In this document: piece by piece, positions 10,700 to 20,206 of the stretch
Layout: every line of letters begins with the position of its first letter
Position numbering within the stretch: the stretch's first letter is position 1
Source: Rapana venosa
Taxonomy: Eukaryota > Mollusca > Gastropoda > Neogastropoda > Muricidae
Reading direction: 5' to 3'
Assembly (NCBI GenBank): GCA_028751875.1
Contig: CM054162.1
Location: 8,382,616-8,446,615 of the forward strand
Length of the DNA stretch: 64,000 nucleotides
Notes under the pieces: model-generated
What the model was told of the DNA's origin: nothing
The model's database searches: none
Seen by the model: the letters and a program-made list of their open reading frames with translations, nothing else
Program-made: the position numbers and the translations under genes

Positions 10700-11149
10700 G
10701 TGTCGTTGCTTCGAGCCAGTACACCTGGCTTTTATGTTGAAAAGAGCCGGGACAAAGCCGCCATGCACTTCGCCACTCTGACACTGCACCGCCGTGTTGA
10801 CGGTGTTACCCTGGGCCTGCTCCTCACCCTGATGTTTTGGGGCGGACTGCTTTTACGATGTGGCGATGTAGAGCAGAACCCAGGGCCTGTACACCCAAAG
10901 CCAGAATCTCTGAGGCAGACACGACTGACCAGTGGTGGATGGCGAGCCAGTGTGGACAAGATGGCCGCTTCTCAGGACAGTGGGCAGACGTCTCCTCCTT
11001 CTCCTGATGGAACAACGCTGACGGAGATTAGAACTATACTGGAAGACTTCAAAAATGACATGAACTGTAGAATGGAAAAGATGGAAAAGAGTATGAATGG
11101 TTTTATGGAACATTTTTTTCTGTGCTACAGAGGGAGACGGTGGGTGTAA
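10700..11149 (+). CDS. LINE ORF1 N-terminus with 2A ribosome-skipping motif
   Basis: 149-codon frame. A hydrophobic stretch (about residues 38-52) runs directly into GDVEQNPGP (residues 55-63), which fits the D-x-E-x-N-P-G-P consensus that makes ribosomes skip the Gly-Pro bond; such sequences are known in some LINEs. Met22 (10763) is an alternative start giving a 42-residue leader. After the 2A comes a Ser/Pro-rich linker and the start of a coiled coil (DFKNDMNCRMEKMEKSM). A run of seven T at 11113-11119 shifts the frame; in the neighbouring frame the coiled coil continues (VREEVSDLQHINHKL, MNRIDALEQ) until an insertion at about 11243. The stop at 11147 is thus a product of the homopolymer shift. 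Confidence 0.75.
   Translation: MSLLRASTPGFYVEKSRDKAAMHFATLTLHRRVDGVTLGLLLTLMFWGGLLLRCGDVEQNPGPVHPKPESLRQTRLTSGGWRASVDKMAASQDSGQTSPPSPDGTTLTEIRTILEDFKNDMNCRMEKMEKSMNGFMEHFFLCYRGRRWV
10811..10888 (+). other. 2A-like ribosome-skipping peptide
   Basis: Codes LGLLLTLMFWGGLLLRC followed by GDVEQNPGP. All invariant residues (D56, E58, N60, P61, G62, P63) are present, with the usual hydrophobic, helix-prone stretch upstream. Predicted separation is between G62 and P63, leaving Pro as the first residue of the downstream protein. The hydrophobic leader could also act as a signal sequence; this is inference. Confidence 0.85.
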
Positions 11150-11242
11150 GAGAGGAGGTGAGTGATCTGCAACACATAAACCACAAACTGACAAAAACCA
11201 ACACTGACCTTATGAACAGGATTGATGCACTAGAACAGTGTG

Positions 11243-11450
11243 TGTGTGTGTGAACTAGTATGTGTGTGTGTGGGGGCGCGCCTGTGTGTGTTTACATTTG
11301 ATATTGTAAAAACTATTAATTGTGTGTGTGTGTGTTTACATTTCAATTTGTAAAAATCTATTAATTGTAACTGGCTGCATGTGAAAGACTAGGATGAATG
11401 AAAGTGCTTTGATTTGTTTTTTGCAAGATGTAGCGCTGTATAAATTTCAT

Positions 11451-11517
<67 letters not shown>

Positions 11518-11531
11518 CATTATTATTATTA
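11243..11531 (+). mobile_element. L2-like tail-only insertion I
   Basis: Interrupts ORF1 between ALEQ and TDDLEGRSKHNN. It contains TG repeats, two copies of a 'ttgtaaaaa..ctattaattgt' module, 'ggctgcatgtgaaagac', 'agcgctgtataaatttc' and a (TTA)n tail at 11453-11531. It has no RT coding part. A target-site duplication is unclear ('agaacag' before, 'aagacag' after). Confidence 0.75.
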
Positions 11532-12200
11532 AAAGACAGATGATTTAGAGGGCAGGTCTAAGCATAACAACTTGATCTTCCATGGCATGAAGAAAAACCC
11601 TAAAGTGACAAATGACGACTGTGAAGGCATCATCAGAGACTTGTTGACTGACACACTGGACATGACACCAGACATAAAATTTGACAGACTCCACTGTCTA
11701 AGTGGAAAACCTGACTCCTTGATTATAGCATGTTGCTGCTTTTATAGGGACAAAGTAAAAATACTTACAGAAAAAAGTTAAAAGGCAGCAATGTGTTCAT
11801 TGTCGAAGACTTCTCCACTGGCATACTGAAAAAAGAGGAAACTGACTCCTCACCTGAAAGAATCATGCAACAGTGGAAAAAAATGCTTCATGGTATTTGA
11901 CCATCCGACATTATCTCGAAAGAAATGACAGACTTGCTGACAACAAATAGGAAATTGGCCAGCCTAGCCATTTGCACCAATTTTACCTGTGTAGCAAAAA
12001 AGTTTGACACCTACACAGAGCTTACCTGCCATTCAGGCAAGTGAAAGTGTTGACAGGAACAGTTGGGGTGAAGTGTTTAGGTTGTCTGATGAACAGTGGA
12101 GGTTGAACAAATGGTTGACAGTCATGGGGATGAAAGCATGTTGTTTATGAATAGAAGTGCATACTATGATGATAATGTACACAATGATGACAGTGCGGGG
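11532..12200 (+). pseudogene. LINE ORF1 C-terminal part
   Basis: Resumes the ORF1 reading with TDDLEGRSKHNNLIFHGMKK (from about 11535), then CEGIIRDLLTDTLDM, IKFDRLHCL and LIIACCCFYRDKVKIL. This resembles the RRM/C-terminal nucleic-acid-binding region of L1-type ORF1 proteins. A stop at 11781 breaks it before a GSNVFI-EDFS block. Further decayed frames (NSWGEVFRLSDEQWRLNKWL) run to about 12200. Confidence 0.65.
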
Positions 12201-12239
12201 TCATGTGTAAATAATTAAACTGAATTTGTAAATAAACCT

Positions 12240-13219
12240 TTTTCTTTTCTTTCACGGAATATTAATGGTTTGCTTTAAAAAAATCAAAGATCATGATTTT
12301 GTTTCGTATGTGTGCAGCTTTGATTTGTTTTGTTCAGACATTTGTGGAATATTGTGAGCTAAATATATTTACTGGCTTTACAGTTGTTTGCAAACCTGCA
12401 AGTAAGCTTGCTAAACAAGGAAAGCATTTAGGGGGTTTGGCTTGTTTGAAAAAAGATTAGTTCATGCCATTTGTAAAAATGATTAAAGTAACATATGTTA
12501 ATTTCTGTGTATTTCTTATTGATAAACAACTGTTTGGTACTTTGAAAGATGTGCTTTATGTGTGTGCTTACATTCCACCAAAGGGATCTCCATATTATGT
12601 TCATTTTGATCTTGACAATGGGATACAATTACTGGAAGAATGTCTGATTGATTGTTTACTGAAGCATGATGGTTATGTTATCTTATGTGGAGACTTGAAT
12701 TGCAGAACGGCTAATATTGGTCAAAAACACATGGGAAATTCTGTTCTTGACATGCAATGTGAAAGTCAGGTAACCAGTGCTGCTCACTGTTCACAAGATT
12801 CTAAGTTAAATAGTTATGGAAAACTGTTATTGAACATGTGTACGACTTTAAGTCGATTTTAAATGGTGTATGTGACAGCGATTGTGAGGCTTGCTATACA
12901 CGCCTATCAGATTCCAGAAGTAGTGTGATTAATTAATTTCTATTTTCTAACCAACCTTTTTCCACATGTGAATTGCTCATATCTGAAGGTATAGACTCTG
13001 ATCACATGCCTTTTAAGCTTAATGTGAACTTTCCAAACATTAACTTTTGTAATGCTGGTGAATCATACAGTACACAAACATTCAAGAAAATGGTCTGGAA
13101 TAGTGACTATGCTACTGTCTTTAAAGATACTCTATGTTCAGATATAGTTCAGGAAACATTTATTACAGCAATTGATTTGATGGATTTTGACATTAGTGCT
13201 GCTTTAGATATGTCTAACT
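12240..13219 (+). pseudogene. LINE ORF2 endonuclease domain, decayed
   Basis: Starts with SRNINGLL, the usual opening of an APE-type LINE endonuclease. After stops, a 132-codon frame from 12464 reads FGTLKDVLYVCAYIPPKGSP, LLEECLIDCL and VILCGDLNCRTAN (GDLN catalytic block). A frame from 12973 contains GIDSDHMPFKLNV (SDH block) and the start of the endonuclease-RT linker. The linker is broken at 13226 by a 638-bp insertion and resumes at 13872. Confidence 0.75.
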
Positions 13220-13226
13220 CATTGAG

Positions 13227-13864
13227 GTTGTGCGGAAGCTTAAGCTTGGGCACTCCTTTCCTTTACTGTGATCTGCCGAAGCTTAAGGATCGGCAGAGTT
13301 ATGAATTAAAAAACCCACCACAAAGTGATGTTTAACTCAAGGGAAAGTACTCTGTCCTGTAGGGCTATCATTTTTCTAAGCTCAGTTGCTTTCCTTGACC
13401 ATAAGCTTGCCTGGTTTTTGTCTGTTGACTTATTTTGTTTGACATGTCAACAAGTGATATCTTTGGGATTTCAGGCTCTCCAGTGTTATGGTTCTTTTAA
13501 AAATAAATCTATTGTACAAAAAGTGACATCAGATGGATTCATCCAGCTCCAGGGAACTTTACTTTGGTGAAAAATCATCAAATTGCTTCAAGGGGACTAG
13601 TTGATGAACAGTTCAAGCCATGTAAGATACCAGCCCTAATTTTCAAGACTTTTTATTTTTCAGCATTCAGTAACATATTTTGTTTAAAAAAAATACAGTC
13701 CTCTATTAAAAAACTGTGAAGCAATCTCAAAAGTAAACATAATATGCTTTTCATTGATGTATAATGTGTATGTCATTATTATGTTGGAAAAGTCTGCTGA
13801 ATTTTTCAAATATAGCCAAAATCACCCCTCACGACAAAATGGCGGACCCATTTTACTGCGACTC
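13227..13864. mobile_element. 638-bp noncoding insertion with 7-bp flanking duplication
   Basis: Lies between CATTGAG at 13220-13226 and CATTGAG at 13865-13871. Without it the LINE linker reads on (ALDMSNSL, then VNESIKEYAKCIRKC). The insert is AT-rich, with no credible ORF, no A-rich tail and no obvious terminal inverted repeats. It has a small hairpin at 13273-13296 (CTGCCGA paired with TCGGCAG). A nonautonomous DNA transposon is possible; seven bases of duplication could be chance. Confidence 0.5.
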
Positions 13865-13871
13865 CATTGAG

Positions 13872-15385
13872 TTAATGAATCTATAAAAGAGTATGCAAAA
13901 TGTATCAGGAAATGTGTCTTTGTAAATAACCATAAAAGATCAGGTGGTTGGTTTGACAATGAATCTTTTAACAGCAAAGGACATGTGAGAAGGTTATTGA
14001 CAAAATATCAACCTACTTTGGACATACAAGTTCGTAATGAATATATAAGAGTTAGACAGGAATAAAATATCGGTTGAAAAGAAAAGAGAAAGAGTTTAAT
14101 GCTTAATTGTTAGATAAACTTGTAAACTCCATACATGACCAAAGAGTATTCTTTTAAAAAGAAAATGCCTAAAAATAATATCAGTCTTGACAGCTGGTTT
14201 CAGCATTTTAAATCATTGCTAGACAAGGAATTAAGCAATAAAAATGGAGTTTTAGGATACACTATTGAAAGTAACAGTTGTTTTAATTGTTCAATATCTA
14301 GAGAGGAAGTGCTGTTCCCAATAAGAAAACTGAAAGACTACAAGGCTTCTGGGCCTGATGGTATTGTTAGTGAAGTGCATACAAACTATAACAAACAGGT
14401 TTTGGGTTTTTCACAAAGCTCTTTAATGTTTTGTTTGATAATGGTTTATTTGCAGGAGCATGGACAGATTCAGTTGTGTTACCACTTTATAAAAAAAGAG
14501 ATACTAATGATCCCAATAATTATAAAGGCATTTCTCTCAGCAATATAAGTAGTAAAGTGTTCAGCACATATATTAATCATAGAATACAAGAGTGGGTAAA
14601 AGAAAATGATATTACAGGTAATTTTCAAGCTGGATTTAAAAAAGGGTACTCAAGGATAAATCATATGTTTACACTGTTAGCCCTAGTGCAGAAACAATTT
14701 TTCCTTAACTGAAAATTATATGTGCCTTTTGTTGAAATCGAGAAAGCCTTTGATTCAATAAATAGAAGTTTGCTTTGGCCTATTTTATTTAAGAATGGTA
14801 TAAATGGTAAACTACATTCATGTATTAAAGCCATGTATGAACGTGTAAAATGTAGAGTTAGGTGTGGTGCCGCTCTGACCAATGTTATTAACTGCACAGC
14901 AGGGGGGAATCAGGGGGATGTATGCAGTCCAGTTTTGTTTCCTCTTTTTATAAATGAACTGATGATAAAAATAATTGATAAAGGAAGACATGGTGCCACT
15001 ATCCCTTGCAGTTTATTTGAACTGTTTATTGTTTTACCTGCAGATGACATTATTTTGTTGTCAGAGACTGCTATAGGTCTTGCAGGTTCAGTTGAATAAT
15101 TTACAGCTTGCTGCTGCTTGGCACCAGTTGAAGGTTAACTTGAAGAAAAGTAGCATCATTGTGTTTAGAAAAGGCGGATTTTGAGTGCTAGGGAGAGGTG
15201 GGTTTATGATAATAATTTAATGCCTGTTGTTAATACGTACAAGTATTTGGCAGTATTTTTTTTACAACTCCCTCAGTTTTGACTCAGCTGTAAGGATCTG
15301 GCTAGCAGAGCAAAATATTCTGTATTTTGTGTAATGAAAAGACTGTCCACACTTAACAACTCGTCCATAAAACTGTTTTTGAGGG
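13872..15385 (+). pseudogene. LINE ORF2 reverse transcriptase core, multiple frameshifts
   Basis: Blocks occur in correct order across three frames. The linker has RSGGWFDNESFNSKGHVRRLL (13940s). From 14135 come ISLDSWFQHFKSLLD and RKLKDYKASGPDGI; from 14431 FAGAWTDSVVLPLYKKRD, NNYKGISLSNISSKVFS and NFQAGFKKGYS; from 14722 FVEIEKAFDSINRSLLW (motif A), GGNQGDVCSPVLFPLFIN (motif B) and LPADDIILLSE (motif C with both Asp). Decayed motif E and thumb sequence (VNTYKYLAVFF) follow until the insertion at about 15386. Catalytic residues survive, but at least three frame changes prevent a product. Confidence 0.8.
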
Positions 15386-15590
15386 TATGCTGTGCGTTTA
15401 TATTTGAATTTGTAAAAACTATTAATTGTGTGAATGTGTGTGTTTACATTTGAATTTGTAAAAATCTATTAATTGTAACTGGCTGCATGTGAAAGACTAG
15501 GATGATTGAAAGCGCTTTGATTTGTTTGGTTGGGTTGTTTTTTTTGCAAGATATAACGCTGTGTAAATTCCATGTATTATAATGATTATT

Positions 15591-15629
<39 letters not shown>

Positions 15630-15669
15630 ATTATTATTATTATTATCATCATCATCATCATTATTATTT
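15386..15669 (+). mobile_element. L2-like tail-only insertion II
   Basis: Splits the RT thumb between LFLR and LFDFQ. It has the same structure as insertion I: duplicated 'ttgtaaaaa..ctattaattgt' module around a TG stretch, 'ggctgcatgtgaaagac', 'ataacgctgtgtaaattcc', and a tail of mixed GAT/ATT triplets at 15580-15668. Confidence 0.75.
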
Positions 15670-16761
15670 GACTTTCAAATACAGATTGTTGTACAGTACT
15701 GTTCGAGTTGTGGGGGTTAAATAAAGCTGCAATCGTCTGTGAATCTGTACTGTATGGTGAAACTAATAGATTTCCAATATACATTAACCTAGCTGTTCAG
15801 TGTATACGCTATTGGCTCAAAACTTTGGAAATGGGGGAATCAAGATTACCTTTCAAAGTGTATGAAATGCTATTCGAGTTAGATAGTAAGGGCAAGAAAA
15901 GTTGGGGGAGAGATGTACGTATTAATTTGTTTGCATGAATATGGCTTGGTGATGTGTGGATGAATCAAGGTGTGGGAAGTGTAAAGGCATTTATCAGAAT
16001 TTTTCGTCAACGTTTAGTTGACTGTAGATAGCAGAAGTGGGGTGAAAATGTTCAAAACAGCAAGTCGTTTGATTTTTTTAGATTATTTTGTAGTTCACAT
16101 GAGATGAAGTTATATTTGATTTCAGATATGGACAGGCATTTGAAAATAGTGACCACAAGGTTTATGTTGGGTATTTCAAGTTTGGGGACGGGATAGCTCA
16201 GTGGTTGGAGCACTCGCTTTCCCTCAGCCAAGTTAAGCAGCGTCGAGCGTGGTTACCAGTTGGATGGGTGACCGTTTGCGCGCCTTGGCTTCAGTACAGT
16301 TCCCCCAGTTCATCCAGCTGTAAATGGGTACCTGCCCTCTTTAGGGTCAGGGAAGGTAAGGCAGCGAGGGAGAGGAGATGGGCGCCGCCCTCAATATGCT
16401 GGCCCTAGAGAAGCGAGGTCTCTGACGCCTCGCTCCCCTACGACCTTATAGGTTATGGGACTCCTTTACCTTTCCTTTTATTTCAAGTTTAGGCACTCAT
16501 TGCTTTCAATATAGAGATTGTAATGGTAATGATTTTATATATCCCCTTTGTAAATGTGATAAAGATGATGAGGTACATTCAGTTCTATGCTGTCCATTTC
16601 TTAAGGAATTCATAGATACGTTTATTTCACCTAAATATTTTCGACAGCCTTGCACATTCAAACTTACTATGTTGATGTCCTCTACAAGACATAAGGGTAT
16701 TTGGAACCTGTCCCACTTCCTTAACAAAGCCTTCAAGCTGAGAGAAATTGTAACATCATAG
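15670..16761 (+). pseudogene. LINE ORF2 C-terminus with Cys/His block
   Basis: Continues the thumb and C-terminal region: GLNKAAIVCESV, GETNRFPIYINLAVQCIRYW and LEMGESRLPFKVYEML from 15708. After the SINE insertion it finishes with YPLCKCDKDDEVHSVLCC, FRQPCTFKLTMLMSS and LNKAFKLREIVTS before TAG at 16759-16761. The CxC...H...CC pattern resembles the Zn-knuckle at the end of many LINE ORF2 proteins. The 16184-16478 SINE sits between VTTRFMLGISS-like sequence and the Cys/His block. Confidence 0.75.
16184..16478 (+). mobile_element. Composite tRNA/5S-rRNA SINE, copy 1
   Basis: 295-bp insertion flanked by a 12-bp duplication, TATTTCAAGTTT, at 16172-16183 and 16479-16490. The head has a tRNA-type A box (16194-16209, TAGCTCAGTGGTTGGA). 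It is followed by a 5S-rRNA-like control region: 5S A box at 16230-16245 (AAGTTAAGCAGCGTCG) and C box at 16262-16273 (GGATGGGTGACC). The body contains 'agctgtaaatgggtacctgc', 'agggtcagggaaggtaaggc' and 'ggagatgggcgccgcc', and it ends in a 'cctttacctttcc' tail. Two further copies are on the minus strand, at 41305-41515 and 56808-57101. Transcription would use RNA polymerase III. Confidence 0.88.
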
Positions 16762-16878
16762 TTCGTTATTATGACTCTCATATTGTTAACTTTATGTTTG
16801 TTTGAATGTTTTTAATGATTTGATTTTGTTTTCTCTTTCCCCTTCATAATGGACTATGGCCTAATGGTTAAACATTCG

Positions 16879-16880
<2 letters not shown>

Positions 16881-16950
<70 letters not shown>

Positions 16951-17205
16951 CTCTCTGTGTATCTGTCCATTTGTCACTGTCTCTGTCACTTTCTCTCTCT
17001 GTCTGCCTGTCTGTCTCTTTCTCTCCCTCTTTCAACTCTCTCTTCCTCTGTCCCTCTATATTTCTGTCTCTCCCTCTCTTCTTCTCTTCCTCTCCCTTTC
17101 TTCATCTCACTCTCTTTCTCTCAGTCTCTCTGTCTTTATCTGTCTCTCTGTCTCCCTTACTCTTTGTCTCTCTCTTTCTCTCTGTCTCTGTGTCTCTTTC
17201 TCTTT
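16881..17205 (+). repeat. TC-rich microsatellite
   Basis: (TC)n grading into TCTG/TCTTT-type interrupted repeats. Open frames through it are Leu/Ser-rich artefacts. Confidence 0.9.
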
Positions 17206-17210
17206 AGAGA

Positions 17211-17432
17211 AGACAGCCAGCTATGATGACAATACTTAGGTATTGGAGGAGGGAGGATGTGTCACTGGAGAAGAGAAGACAGCCATGATGACAATGCTTA
17301 GGTATTGGAGGAGGGAGGATGTGTGACTGGAGAAGACAGACAGCCATGATGACAATACTTAGGTATTGGAGGAGGGAGGATGTGTGACTGGAGAAGAGAA
17401 AACAGCCATGATGACAATGCTTAGGTATTGAA
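17211..17432 (+). repeat. 62-bp minisatellite, about 3.6 units
   Basis: Unit starts at 17223, 17285, 17346 and 17408 (period 61-62 bp). Each contains 'atgatgacaatacttaggta' or its 'atgctt' variant and 'ggaggagggaggatgtgt'. Confidence 0.9.
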
Positions 17433-19165
17433 TGGAAGCTGTCAGACACAGTCATGAAGATAAAGACTCCTTTAAAAAACAATTTCAATGACAGGAACTG
17501 ATGGAAAACTGCAAAGAAGAGAGGGAAAATAAGGGAGACAGTTATGTGTTACACTGTGAGTGAGGGGGCAACATCTGATAAATCTGGACGCTGTGATTGG
17601 TTTAAATAGAGGACTTTCCCAGTGGGCTATGTAAACTACCATTGTCCTTATGCGTCTTTTTGTATTTTTATAATTAGTTTATCATCTAAACGCATTTGTT
17701 TTCCAATATTTTGATGTAACTAGTTTGTTTGTAGTTTATTTTTTGTTAATGTTGTTGTTGTTTTTTAATAAAATATCTCAAAATAATGAGTTTTAGTAAT
17801 TCAATAATGCATTTTGAATTAACACCCTTGCAATTGGAGTGTTAGTCTGATCTAGGTTAGAAAATCAATAATATCGACTTTAATAAGTCCTATCATTTGC
17901 CTAGATTGATGGACATGATTGTTGAAAGACTTATCTTGACTGGATTGTCTGGACTACAGCGAAAACTCTTTATTTTTTTTAATGTAAATTAATATTTTTC
18001 ACCTGAGATCATGTGGGCATAACAAGCTTGAGCTCAAGACTAGAAACACAGTTTTAATTCCTGTGTAACAGAATCTTTAATAGATTGATTGGTGCAATGG
18101 TAGAACAGGTGGAATAGAGGTTATTTAGATAAATAAAACATGGCTCATATTACGTGGTAATAGATTTAAGTCTTATGACACTATTTGAAATATAGGGATA
18201 ACTGTACATAACTGCATGCTATTCTCGTTTGAATCAGTGGAACTGAAATAAACAAAATGCAGACACAACAGTACACATTTATGGTATATTTCAACTTTCA
18301 ATATGAATAAGTTTAAGATTCAAAGATGTTAGTATACCTAAATCATGTTATTATAGATCATTCTTACTTTCGATCATACTAACAGCTTTGGAAGCAGAAA
18401 TTAATGCTTACAGCATTACTGCTTACAGCTCTGCCTCCAGCAGACCAAAACTGTGTTTTTTTAAACACTGTTTAATTAATAATATCTTATTTCATGGAAC
18501 CTTTGGTAAATGATATGTAAATGTATAAAGACTGTGTATAATGTTCCTCTGTTTTTGTTATTAGTACTTTTCCGTTGTAGAGTTTAATGTTTTATTGTGA
18601 AAAACTACAGCATGATTCTGTTAAAGGTGTACATGGCGAGAAGCTTTAACTGCCATTAGTTCCTAGCAAGATGATTCTTGTACAAAACACAATAGCACAC
18701 TTTAATGCTTGTGTTTTGAAGTTTGTCTTGATATAATTTATAATGTCTAGTTTTGTGGTGCGGGCAGCAAGATAATCACCATTTAAGCTGCAGGAGAAAA
18801 CACAAATCTTCCTCCATTTTGGCCCAAATCAGCCAATTCGCTGCAGCTTCCTGGTGCTTGCTTTGCCACAGAATGTAAATTATGTAAGGGATGGTGCCAG
18901 AAGTTAGGGTGTGCCATTCATCCCTGCACAACCAGTGTGGTGTGGAGGACCGAATAAAGACAGACAGACTTCCAGCTGCTGACTTTTCCTGCATCTTCTG
19001 CTGCATGGGTGCTGCTGTACATTGCTCCACTCTTTCCCTACTCTGCTTTCATCTTTGCTTCTCAGCTCTATCACGCTAGTATTGTTAAATCCTTTATCTT
19101 TCAGATTTTTGCTTCCAGTTTCCATAAAGTGAGGATTACAGCGTCTATCTGGCACATTATGCAAC
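17433..19165. other. No recognised feature
   Basis: AT-rich sequence with short frames only. It lies upstream of the GPCR pseudogene; I see no convincing promoter, exon or repeat match. Confidence 0.5.
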
Positions 19166-20206
19166 ATGAACAACTTTTCAAGTGATCATAATGGACCCTA
19201 TGACAACATTACACAGGGAACAGACGTGTTGTCATTCACAGAGTACCCTGAATATCAAGCAGCTATGATCATACTCAAAACAGTGACGCCATGCCTTCTT
19301 CTGCTGGGAGGCTATGGAAACATCACCGCCATCTTTGTCATGCGTTGTATTAAGGACCATAACTCCTCTCAACAAGTTATTCTTATGGCCCTTGCTGTGA
19401 GTGACCTCAGTTTTTTGTTTACTGCCCTTGCAGAAACATGGATATGGTTCACTTTCCATATAGACATCAAGGCTCTGCATGCAGTGTTATGCAAGTGTTG
19501 TTATTTCATTGTATATGCTAACCCCGCAACATTTGCTTGGCTTGTGACCTGTGTACAGAGGACACTGGGTTCTGATGCCGCTTAGGATGCAAGTGATGTG
19601 CACAGTTAGAAGAACGTGCTTTGTCATAGCAGCTGTTGTTTTCTCTGCCTCCTCTCTTTATGTCCATCTTCTGATTGGAACAGATCTTAACAAGGAAAAT
19701 GAAGGTAGTGTCATAGAAGGCAAGTATGCAGATTTCTTTCACTTCGTCTTTCATTGGATAGATATGTGTTTAGCTTCCTTATTTCCCAGTGTTTGTCTGA
19801 TCATCTGCAATGTCAGTGTCTTTGTCAATCTCTTCCAAGTTGTTTCACTCTCTTCAACACTTGCACATGACAAATCCAATGAAACTACTTCGCGTACCAC
19901 TGACAGTCAAAGGAAAATGTCCCACAAAACAACTTAATGTTTCTGGCAATATCCTGTGCTTCCCTGATTTTAACCCTGCCAGTTTATGTGCTGTGATCTG
20001 ACCACAATGGCAGTGTTTTCAGTGAAAACCCACAGAAAAAAGCATTGAGGTATTTGTGGGGTGCAGTGGCACACGAGTTGTGGTATGCCAACAGTGCCAT
20101 CAACTTCTTCCTCTACTGTTTGACTGGGGCAAGATTCAGAAAGGAGTTGGTGAGCTGGATGGTCTGCTGTGCAGCTGTCCGTTCCTCCACTGCCTCTGGT
20201 CAGTAA
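19166..20206 (+). pseudogene. Class A GPCR, intronless, frameshifted
   Basis: A rhodopsin-family receptor laid out without introns. The extracellular N-terminus (residues 1-30) has glycosylation sites at N3 and N14. TM1 ends with GN (51-52), TM2 holds the conserved Asp (LAVSD, D80), and C109 opens TM3. The DRY position reads VQR, so the acidic residue is lost. A +1 shift near 19570 moves to MPLRM and TM4-TM5 (19551 frame: FVIAAVVFSASSLYVHLL, FPSVCLIICNVSVFVNLF). A second shift near 19928 moves to TM6 (LMFLAISCASLILTLPVYVL), which ends at a TGA at 19994-19996. TM7 follows (YANSAINFFLYCLTGARFRKEL, an NPxxY-like variant), with a terminal TAA at 20204-20206. The style resembles molluscan peptide/orphan receptors. 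With two frameshifts, one stop and a lost acidic residue I call it a pseudogene; ligand unknown. Confidence 0.8.

Larger units (their letters stand above)
10557..16765 (+). mobile_element. Two-ORF LINE with N-terminal 2A peptide, decayed and heavily nested
   Basis: The parts are colinear: 5' UTR (about 10557-10699), ORF1 (2A motif, coiled coil, RRM/CTD-like block), then ORF2 with endonuclease (12240-13219), RT (13872-15385) and a C-terminal Cys/His segment ending at a stop at 16759-16761. Four later insertions sit inside it: 11243-11531, 13227-13864, 15386-15669 and 16184-16478. Subtracting them leaves about 4.7 kb. ORF1 style and the two-ORF layout suggest an L1/Tx1-type element; the clade call is inference. 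Multiple frameshifts make it inactive. Confidence 0.8.

Noticed and set aside
10700..10890. Picornavirus-like insertion because of the 2A motif
   Set aside because: The flanking frame is LINE ORF1 (coiled coil, RRM-like block) followed by a LINE endonuclease and RT; no capsid, protease or polymerase of viral type.
16194..16280. Functional tRNA or 5S rRNA gene
   Set aside because: Only control-region blocks are present, joined to a SINE body and bounded by a target-site duplication; no full tRNA or 5S gene.
18776..19173. Upstream exon of the GPCR
   Set aside because: Short frames on both strands with no homology; the receptor already has a plausible Met at 19166.
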